Positions 8,781-20,700 of a stretch of DNA of 64,000 nt are shown here, piece after piece. Position numbers and translations under genes: made by a program. The stretch is from assembly GCF_009498295.1 (NCBI RefSeq), contig NZ_CP040813.1:3169001-3233000 (forward strand), in the 5' to 3' direction. The DNA is from Oceanihabitans sp. IOP_32 (GTDB lineage Bacteria > Bacteroidota > Bacteroidia > Flavobacteriales > Flavobacteriaceae). The notes beneath the pieces were generated by a model. That model was given only the letters and a program-made list of their open reading frames with translations. It had not been told where the DNA came from and made no database searches. The first letter of the stretch is position 1. Each line of letters begins with the position of its first letter.

Positions 8781-11700
8781 ATGAAAAAAACTACTTATAC
8801 TAATATTGCGCTAACAGCCTTATTAATATTATTTGGTTTTCAAGCGTTTTCTCAAAATTATGTACCGTTTACACCGCGATTTAATCAGGATGTAAAAGGT
8901 GACATTGTATTAATTGGTAATAATATTTTAGGACCAGACAACAATGCGTACAATGATAACCGCACATACAACAGTAATGTTAATATGCAGTATATTGATA
9001 TAGATGGTGATCCCTCAACATTTAGTTCAAGTAGTGCAGATTTAGAGATAACCAATCAAGACTGTTACAAAATTATTCATGCGGGTTTATATTGGAGTGC
9101 TGTAGCACCTGGCGATCAACCCATAGATCAAGTCCGATTTAAAGGACCATCGGGAGGCTATTTTGATATCACAGGAACCGTTATTTTTAATGGTAACGAT
9201 CTCCCTAATCCAGATAGTATTGATGGAGGCAATAGTTTTCCCTATGCATGTTATGCAGATGTTACTAGTATTGTTACGGGTTTAACCAATAATTTAGGAA
9301 CCTATACCGTGGCCAATGTATCTAGTAGGCTGGGCAGAACATCTTCGTATACACCTAGAAATGGTACGGGAAATTCTGCTGGATGGTCATTGTACATCGT
9401 TTATGAAGATCCTACAGTTACAGGTAAATCTATAACGAGTTTCGATGGCTTTAGCGCGATAAGTGCAAGTAATAACCCCACCTTAGATGTACCTGTTTCT
9501 GGGTTTAGAACAGTGCCTGCACCAATTCCTGTTCGAGCAAGATTTGCTTTTGCAGCTTTAGAAGGTGATAAGCGCATCACAGGAGATCGATTATTGCTTA
9601 ATGGGGTAAGACTATCATCTACAGATCGGCCTTCAAACAACTTTTTTAACAGTACCATTAGCCAATTAAGTGGTTTACCGGTTAATGATAGAGACCCGAA
9701 TAGTACCAACACCTTAGGTTTTGATACTGGTGTTATTGAAGTACCCAACGCAGGTAATAGTATAATTAATAATGATGACACCTCTGCGATCGTAAGCTTA
9801 AGTAGTGTGCAAGATACTTATTTTCCATATTTCTACGCTTTGGCAGTGGATATTATTGAACCCAAAATTATTTTGACTAAAACAGTTGAAGATCTTGCTG
9901 GTAATGATATTGGTGGACAAATAGTTAACCTTGGAGATGAATTATACTACGTTCTTCGTTTTCAAAATACCGGAAATGATGATGCCACTAACCTCACCAT
10001 TAGAGATGTACTTCCTAATAATATCGTGTTTAATTACCCAGCTGATATAGATGTTTTACCTCCTGGTGTGAGCCAAAGTTACGATGCTGCCAATAGGGAA
10101 TTAACATTTACCGTAGATAATAGTGTGGTTGAAGAGAATGATCCTTACCAAGAAATACGTTTTAAGGTAACCGTTGTTCGTACTTGTAGTCTATTGAATA
10201 ATGCCTGTGATAATCAAGTTGTAAATCAAGCTTTTGCGACTTATAATGGTACTTTAAATCCTAGTTTTACCATTACAGACGACCCGAGTTACGACTCCAA
10301 TGCCAGCTGCGTACTAGATCCATCACCTACTAATTTTATAGCAGATATAGACTGTAGTTTTCAAGAAGAGGTTATTCTTTGTGGTGCGAGTACAGTGCTT
10401 ACAGCTGGTGGTGGTTACGACTCGTATTCATGGTCTACCAGTCCAACAGGTACTCCCGTGATTGGGACTTCCCAAACCTTAACAGTTACAGAACCAGGAA
10501 CCTATTACGTGCAAAATACGGCAACAGCACCTTGCCAATCCATAGATCAAGAATTTGAAGTCATTACTTTTGGTTATGGGGTAACAAATCCTATGCTACC
10601 TTTTGCCGATCAAATTGTTGTGTGTCCGAATGACGGAAAACAATTACCGAATTTCTTTTTGTGTGGTACAGGTGATACACGTCTTATTGAAACCAATATA
10701 ACCGATACCTCTTCTATAATCTGGGAGAAATTAGATGAAACAAGTTGCGATGCTGTCTTAGATTTAGATTGTGCAAATGAAAACGCCTCCTGTATTTGGA
10801 ATCAGGTGGCAACTGGACCTAATTTTTTATTGGATACAGCAGGACAATATCGATTAACATTAAATTATACTGGAGGTTGTTTTAATCAGTATTACTTTAA
10901 TGTTTATACCAATTTAGTAGAGCCAACAGTAGCCCACAGAGATATTTATTGTACAACACCTGGCGAAATTGTAGTAGGTGGTGTACCAAGTGGTTACGAG
11001 TACAGTATTGATGGTGTAAATTATCAAGCTAGTAATACGTTTTCGATAACAACTCCAGGTAATTATCCTGTTTTTGTTAGACAAATAGGGGTGTCTCCAA
11101 ATCCTTGTATTTTTCCTGGAGAGATTGTTCAAATAAGAGAGCGAGACTTTACAGCAACCACAAATATCACACAACCTCTGTGTCATGGGGATTTGGGTAG
11201 TGTTGTACTAGGTGCAAACGATGTGCGTGCCCAGTACTATTTTTCAATATTCCAAGGAGCAACCGAGATTAATAGCGTGGGACCTATCAATGCCAATACG
11301 TACACCTTTTCTAACCTGAATCCAGGGAATTATACAGTAAATATAAGCACAGATGATGGTTGTACATTCTCTCAAAGTATTTCAATTATTGATCCGCCTT
11401 TATTAGAAGTTGATTCGGCCATTACAGCACCATTAACCTGTGAAGACGGTGAAATTACGGTAACACCACGAGGGGGCACACCACCGTATTACTATTATGT
11501 AAATAGTACGACTGAGGTTCAAGTACCCACATCGCTGCCTATTGTTATTCCTGTAAGCACTGCTGGAGTGTATAACATCACTATTGTAGATTATAATAAC
11601 TGTACTGTAAGTACAACCCAAACCATAGTGGAAAACCCTGCACCTGTATTTACCATAAGCCAAACCGATATTTTGTGCTACGGTGAAAATACGGGAGCCA

Positions 11701-14700
11701 TTCAGTTTAATGTGACTAATGCCAATGGTTATACCTTAGAATATAGTATTGATGGCGGTACTACATATTCTTCAAACACCACATTTTCAAATCTGGGCTA
11801 TGGTGACTATGAAGCTATCGTGAGATACACCCTTGCGGGAGCCGAATGTTTTACAACAGCACAAACCATAACCATTACGCAACCATATGAAGCCTTAACA
11901 GCAACGGCTGGAATTTCTGAATTGGCCGGATGTGGCCCATCAGGGGAAGGTAGAATTAGAATAACCAATCCGCAAGGAGGTGTGCCACCTTATGAGTATA
12001 GCTTTGATAATCAAACATCTTGGGGGCCAGATAACGACGCTTATGTGCTTCCAGGCACTTATACGGTTTACATTCGTGATGACAATGGTTGTATTTACCC
12101 CATGGAAAACATTGTGTTAGATCAAGAACCACCTGCACCTACCATAGCTGTGGCCGATCCTGTTTTTAATTGCGATGGTTCAGGAAACACAACGGTTACG
12201 GTAACCAATAATGGGGGACCTTCTTACAGTTATAACTACTATATAGATGGTGCGTTAAATCCTAATACTGCCGATCCTACAACATTTTTAAATGTACCTT
12301 CGGGATCGCACACCATTACTGTAGAATACACCTTATTAACCGTGCCAACGTTTAGTAATTTACTTTACGAAACCTTTGGTTATGGAGACGACACAACGTC
12401 TCCTGGAATTAATACCACCTATTACTGTTTCGAAAGACAAGTAGCAGCCACACAGTGTAATGGTAATCCTAGAATTAATGATGGTGATTACTCAGTGACG
12501 TCTAGTATTAGATCGCCTTTTGGAGCTTGGATAAACCCAACCGACCATACACCAGCAACCTCTCCACCAACACCAGATGGACGTTTTTTAGTGGTAAACA
12601 TCGGAGCTAGCATACCAACAACAGCGACATTATACCAAAAACAAATAAACGATATCATTCCTAACCGTCCTATACAGGTCGAGTTTGCCGCTATGAATTT
12701 GCTTAGACCGGGCAACACTCAGTATGATCCTAATTTAACGGTAGCATTAGTAGATGCTTTGGGGAACGAAATTTCGTCTTACAGTACTGGCGATATTCCT
12801 AAAACGGGTGATTGGGTTGAGTATCCAATAACACCAGTAACATTAGATCCAGGATCTAACACCAGCTTAACTTTTGTTTTACGATCTAATGTACAACAAG
12901 TGAGTGGTAATGATGTAGCTATTGATGATATTAGAGTATATCAATTACCAGCAATCTGTACAACACGTGTAGATTTCCCTTTTGTTGTGCCATCAGGAAA
13001 TGCCTTTACAGCTAGTATTACCGGAACTTCATCGGTAAATTGTAGCGGATCTGCAGATGGTACTATTACCATTGCTGCAGAAAATTTTGATCCTATCACA
13101 GGATTCCAATACTCTATTGATGGGGGAACCACTTGGAATACGCAATTAACCTCGCCATATACCATAACGGGATTATCGGCTCAAAATTACAACCTTTTAA
13201 TTCGAAATGAGGATAGTGTAGATAATTGTGAGTTTTCCTTCACACCAACCATTGCCGAACCAAATGCTTTATCGGTTAATGTTACAAATACCGAGGTCAC
13301 TTGTTTAGATGGTGCCACGATTACAGCCACAGCTACAGGAGGAACACCAGGTTATACTTTCGAATTAATCGATGCGACGAATACCGTTACAAATTTCCCA
13401 AACAACGGCGTTTTAACGGGTGTAGCAGCAGGAACTTACACGGTTCGTGCTACCGATGCTTTGGGTTGTGTAGATGCGACAACCACATTCACGCTAGTAG
13501 CACCTGTATTACCTACAGCGAGTATAGATCCGAGTTCAGATTTTTGTTACGATGCGGGTAATGCTGCAACTTTAGTGGTTAACGCTTCTTCTGGACAACC
13601 ACCTTATCAATACAATATTAACGGTGGGGCATTTGGTACAAATAATACATTCTCCAACCTAACACCAGGCACTTATAACATCATTGTAAGAGATTCTTAT
13701 GGCTGTGAGGTTACTTTGCCACCTCAAATTATAGCGCCTCAAATCGCTATTAGTACCATTGTAACAAAAGAACTAGATTGTACAGCATCACCAGAAGCCA
13801 TTATCACAGGAACCGTTTCTGGTGGTACTATACCTTACACTTATGAGGTTTCAATAGATGGAGCTGGTTATACAAGCTTTACACCAGCGGGCAATCCGTT
13901 TACATATACTGCCGCAAGCGCAGGGACTTACCAATTTAGAGTGACTGATGATCTGGGTTGTGAAGTGCTATCGGAGGTTAACACGGTTGATAGTATAGAA
14001 TATCCAACAGCAACCACAACGGTTATAGATGCGACTTGTTTTGGTAATGCAGATGGATCGGTTCAAATTATACCATCTGATGGTGTAGGGCCATATACCT
14101 ATAGTTTTGATGGAAGCGCCTTTAGCGCAACCGCATTATATTCAGGTTTAGCGGCAGGAACGTATGCTTACCAAGTTCGTGATGCAAAAGATTGTGTCTT
14201 CTCTGGTAGCGTTACCGTAGGAGAACCAACACAATTAACAGCTACGGCGTCAGTTACGGCGTTTTCTTGTGATGCTAGTAATGCACCCCAAGCTGCCGTG
14301 GTAACTATCGATGTACCAACTACTGGAACAGCACCTTATTTATATAGCTTTAATGGCTCGGGGTATACCGCAACCAATACCTTAACCGTAAATGATAATG
14401 GTACAGACCAAACCATAAACTATTCGGTACAAGATGCCAATGGGTGTACCGCTGGTGGTTCGCTTATAATTTCAAGATTAGATAGTCCAACAGATTTAAC
14501 CTTTGCTGCAACAGCAGTGACTTGTTCAGTTACAGAAAGTACGGTGACATTAACACCAACCAATGGTGTTGGACCCTTAACTTACAGCATTATTTCACCA
14601 GCAACAGCAACAGGAAACGTTTCAGGTGCTTCAACGGGTGTGTTTACAAATTTAGCGCCAGACACTTATGCGTTTAGGGTAACCGATGCTAACGGATGTT

Positions 14701-17700
14701 ACTACACAGAATCCTTTACGGTAAATCCAGTAAGTAATATTACAGTTTCTGGAGTGAAATTAAGTGATGTTTTATGTTTTGGTGATACTACAGGTGCCAT
14801 AGAATTTAATGTAAGTAATGCCACGAATTTTACATATACCATTAATGGAGGTGCGGCTACAGCTGGAACATTCCCTATAAATCTTACAGGATTAACAGAT
14901 GGCAGTTATACCATAGTGGTAACCGATACCGATACCGGTTGTACCGCAACAGAAACCATTTCCATTTTAGAACCCACTGCGGCATTAGCCCTATCGGCAA
15001 GTGCAACAAATGTACATTGTAATGATTTTGAATCTGATATTACGGTAACCGCAACAGATGGAACACCAAATTATACCTATGCGGCGGTAGTAAGCGGTGC
15101 TGGGCCACCATTAGCTGCCAATTATTCGGCAAACAACCCTATTGCGGTTAATACCAATTTGGGTGCCGACTTAGTTTGGGACGTGTATGTGCGAGATGCC
15201 AATGGTTGTATAGCATTGACTACTGTTACTATTGCAGAAGATGCATTACCAACGGTTACAGTGCCAAGCGTACCTAGCAACCAATGTACAGTGGCCTCTG
15301 GTTTTACATTTACGGCAACAGGAACAGGTGTTGCACCTTTGGAATACAGTATTAATGGTGGCGCTTCGTATCAATCAAGCCCAACCTTTACAGTAAATGC
15401 CCCTGGAACTTATACGGTTACCATCAGAGATGGGAACGGTTGTACGGCAACCAGTGCGACAGATGTGGAAGTGTTTGCGCCTTTAACAGCAAGTGCTTTA
15501 CTTACACAAGATTTAACTTGTTTCCCAACGCCAGATGCTTCAATCGATATTACAGTTTCGGGAGGTAATGCCCCCTATAGCTATGAAGTAAGTTCAGATG
15601 GCGGTGTTACATATACGTCTATTACGGGGTCACCATTTACAACAACAATAGCCGGTACTTATCAATTCTTAATTACCGATGCTAATAGTTGTACCATTGT
15701 AACGGACCCAATTGTTGTTAATACGCCTGTTAATCCTAGTATTACAGCAGTAGCCGTATCGCAAGCTATTAATTGTAATGCTGAAGAAACGGGTGCCTTA
15801 GATATTACCATTGACACTACTCAAGGAGAAGCTCCATTTGTAATTAATGTAAATAATGATACCACCGGTACAAATTACGGAACACAAACTACCGGATTAG
15901 CTGCTGGCGACTATACCATTACAGTTACCGATGCCAAAGGGTGTATCGATACGACAACGATTACGATTACTGAACCAGACCCAATAAATTTTAATTTAAC
16001 TAATGTTGAAATAACGTGTAATAATCCTGGTGGTTCAGATTTAGGATCTATAACCGTTGAAAATGTAACGGGAGGTACTGGACCATTTACCTATTATATT
16101 AGCAATAACTTTGGTGATGTAATAGCTGGTAATCCGCATAACGCTCCAACTGGAGGAGATCACACCTTCACCATTATAGATTATGGTATTTATACGGTTA
16201 ATGTCGTAGATGCCAACGGTTGTAGTTTATCACAACAAATAACAATGGCATCACCACCATCGGATTTAGATATTGTAGTTACGCCTACGGTAGTAGATTG
16301 TGCTTCAGGAGGAACCGTAACAGTAGAAGCCATATCTTTACTAGGAAGTGGTAATTATGCGTTTGGTATTTTAGAATTTAACTCTGCGCCTTATACGACC
16401 ACATGGTTCGGGCCTGACACCCCAGGAGGTAATATTTATACTTTTACCAATTTAACCCCAGGTGTGGTGTACACTTTTGTAGTGCATGATATCACAACCG
16501 ATTGCTATTTTGTAAAGTCAGCAGATGTCGCTATTCCACCAGCCTCACCTTTAACATCTAGTGTGACAGCAAACAATGTAGAATGCCAAGGGGAAAATAA
16601 TGGTAGTGTAACCTTTACTATCGATAATTTTGACAGTACCACCACTTCTGTAGATTATCAAATTTTTAGGGCATTTAGTAACCAACCAGTAGGAGCAATT
16701 GGTACTACACCAGTTACATTTGGTACGCCAGTAACTATTACAACACCATCGCCAGGCACATTAGCACCAGGGCAATATTATGTTCAATTTACAGAAACAG
16801 GAACAGGCATTTATAATGGCTGTGAATCGGCATCTGTGATTTTTGAAATTACAGAATCTGCAAGACCGCTTAATTTGACTGCTTCGGTAGTTTCAAATGA
16901 AAACTGTAGTGCTCTAGGGGTTATATCAGCTGTAGCAAGTGATGGTACTGGACCTTATCAATATCAAATTTTACCAGATACAGATCCTGCTCCTACCGCC
17001 ACAAGTGGAGGTTGGGGAACATCGAATACGTTTAATAGGTCAGCTGGCAATTACATTGTTTATGCTTTAGATGCTTATGCTTGTGTTGCGCCTTCTGCTG
17101 CTGTCACTTTAACGAGAGACGCAGACCCTACCATAGATCCTGTACCGCAACAGTGTTTTACAGGCGCACCAATTAACATCACCTTAACAGGCACAACATT
17201 TAGCCCAACAGGTGTAACTTATAGTATTGGTGGTGCCTACCAGGCAAGTCCTAATTTCACCATTACGGCTGCTGGTACTTACAGCGTAAGCATTAGAGAT
17301 GCTAATGGTTGTACTGCAACAGTTCCTTTTGTGGTAGAACCACCGCTATTATTAGATGCCGTTTTAGATGCAGATTTAACCTGTGGCGCACCAGCTACTA
17401 TTACTCTAAACCCTTCTGGAGGTACTGGAACGTATACTATATACGAAGAAAGTAGTGATGGTGGTGCTAATTATGCTCTTTTGGCTGGACCTACATTTAA
17501 TACGACTACCGCAGGTACCTATATATTTAGGGTGACTGACTCACAAGGTTGTCAAGCAGTATCTAATGAAATTGTGGTTACACCAAACACAAGTCCTACT
17601 CTTACCCACGTTCAAACCAATGTAAGTTGTAACGGTGGTTCAGATGGTAGCATTACGCTAACACCAGCAAATGGTATCGCGCCTTATGAATTTAGTATTG

Positions 17701-20700
17701 ATGGTGGTGCAACTTACCAATCCTCAAATGTGTTTAGTGGCTTAGGTGCTGGTACTTACAACTTTATAGTTAGAGATGCTAAGAATTGTACTGGCACGTT
17801 AGCAGTAACCATTACAGAGCCACCAGTATTAGGAGGCACTGGGGTTTTAACACAAGGCTTAACTTGTGGGGCAGGGAATGCCACACAACCGGCACTTATC
17901 ACCATTACAGCTACTGGTGGTACTGCCCCATATACTTTTAGTTTTGATGGTGTTAACTATACTTCAACAAATACCTATGCCACTACGGTAGCAGGTACGG
18001 TAACGGCCTATGTGAGGGATGCCAATGGCTGTGATATTGCAGCACCTATAACGGTAAACGTCCCTGCTTTAAGTGTACCAACAGACTTAACATTTGCTGC
18101 CACAGCGGTAACTTGTATTAATACCTCAAGCGATGTTACGGTAACCACTACAGGGGGTGTAGGTCCATTGGTCTATGACATTATTGCACCAGCAACCGCT
18201 ACAGGTAATACAACAGGTGCAACAACGGGTGTTTTTACTGGTTTAGCACCAGACACTTATGTGTTTAGAGTAACCGATGACAATGGTTGTACTTATGAAG
18301 AGTCTCATACGGTTGCTCCTGTGACTAATATTACTGTTTCTGGTACTGTAGTCGCCGATGTGAGCTGTTCTGGTGGAAATGATGGCGCCGTAGATTTTAC
18401 CGTAGGGCAGTTTGCTGGAACTTACAGTTATGTAATTAATTCTGGAACGCCAGTAATTGGTCAAACCAATACTAGCATTAATATAACTGGATTATCTGTA
18501 GGGCCGCAAACCATTGTGGTTACAGACGATGTGACAGGTTGTACAGACACCTTTACAGTAGATGTTAGAGAGCCTGCAGCCGTGGCGCTTACATTAGTAG
18601 ATAATATTAATGCCAATTGTAATTTTGGCGCCCAAGTAACTGTACAAGGTTCTGGAGGCACAGCGCCATACCAATACGCTTTTGTATTAGACGGTTCGGC
18701 ACCTACGGCAGCAGATTACTCAAGCAATAATACTGCAGTCTTAGATCCAGCAACAAGTGCAGATTGGGATGTTTGGGTACTGGATAGCAATGGATGTAAT
18801 GATATGATAGATCTTGTTATCGCAACAGATTCTTTACCAACTTTTACAGTAACTGGCTCACCATGTATTAGTGCGACAAACGATTTCAGTTTCGCTGTAA
18901 ACGTAACATCTGGTGTGGGCCCTTATGAGTTTAGCATTGGAAACGGATTCCAACCAAGCCCTAATTTTACTGTTAACGCTGCAGGAACTTATACCGTAAC
19001 CGTACGCGATGTTAACGGTTGTACCGCTGCAGCTACGTACACCATTGATGAGCCTATCGATTTAACACTTGATCCAATAGATCCGAGTTGTTCAGATGAT
19101 GATGGTGTGATTACCGTTACAGGTTTTGGAGGTACTGGAAACTACGCTTATAGTATTAGTCCGAATGTAGGAATCACTTTAACAGGAAATGCATTTTCTG
19201 GTGTATCTTCTAACATAAATTACACAGTTACAGTTGAAGATACAGTTACAGGATGTACCAATACGGCCCAGGTAACTTTAGAACCTGCAACACCAGTTAT
19301 ATTTACACTTAGCGGCGAGAATTTAACTTGTAATGGCAGTAGTGATGGGGTTATCACGGTTAATTTACCAGCAACTAATGATGAGCCTATATATACCTAC
19401 GAAATTATTTCAGGACCTAGTACGGCGCCAGCCCAAACGTCTAATATTTTTACGGGGTTACCAGCTGGTACATACGAAATTCAAGTAAGGTCTGGTAAAA
19501 ACTGTACCAATACGGGCAATGTGACGCTTTCTGAGCCTGCAGCCATTAACTTCGATCCTTTAGTGGTTTCTCAATATGGTTGTACAACGGATAATACCGC
19601 AGATTACGCCACCATAACTGTAAATAATGTGACGGGAGGTTCTGGAATTTATAGATTTGAGTTTATTGATGGAGGAACAGTTGTTCAAGATGGACCTTCT
19701 AATGTGTATACAGAAGCCGATTTCACTGGTGGCACCTACACTGTAAATGTTTATGATGATAGAGGCTGTACAGCGACTTCTGCAACAGCAGTTATTAATC
19801 CGTTTATAAGTTTAGATCGTCTAAATGTTGTTGTTGATACTGAGATTACCTGTACGAACCTTGAAGATATTACTGTAACCGCCATTACCACAGGAGGAAC
19901 ACCTGCTAATATGGAATATACTGTTGAAGATGTTGATGGTACAACCATAGGTGGTGTTTACAGCTCAACCAATACTACAGGAAGCTTTACAGGATTAGAT
20001 GTAGGAAACTATATTATAACTGTGGACAATTTAGATACAGGTTGTAGTATTCAAACAACACATTATGTTGACAATCCAAACACCTTCGATCTTGAGATTG
20101 ATAATGTTGTTGATGTGACCTGTTATAACGATAATAATGGTAGTGTAGATATTACCTTTGTAGATTTAGTAGTTTCTGGAACCAACCCAGATCAAGCTGG
20201 ACCTTTTGCTTACACAATTACCGATGCTTTAGGAGCATTTGTTACAAGTGGTACTGCACCTAATGCTGGCCCAATTACGATATCTAATTTAGAAGGGGGT
20301 ACCTATACGGTTGAAGCAACCTTGGTTAACACGCCGTTTTGTACCGTAACTGAAAACTTTACCATTACAAGACCACCTACGGCCTTATCGGTTATTGCTA
20401 CCCAAGCTTCTAGTGTAACTTGTGACAATAACCAAGGGTCTATACAAGCTGTAGCAACTGGTGGATGGAGTAATGTTTATGAGTTCCAATTAATGTTAGG
20501 AGCAACAGAAATGGAGCCTTATTCTTCAAACAGTTTCTTTACGGGCTTAGCGGCTGGAACTTATACGGTTAACGTAAGAGATTCTGAGGGTTGTATAGCT
20601 TCCGATACGGTGATATTACCTGCAACACCGCCAATTACGGTTAGCGCTGTTCCAAACACAACCTTATTAGCTTGTTTTGGAGACACCAATGCTTCTATAG

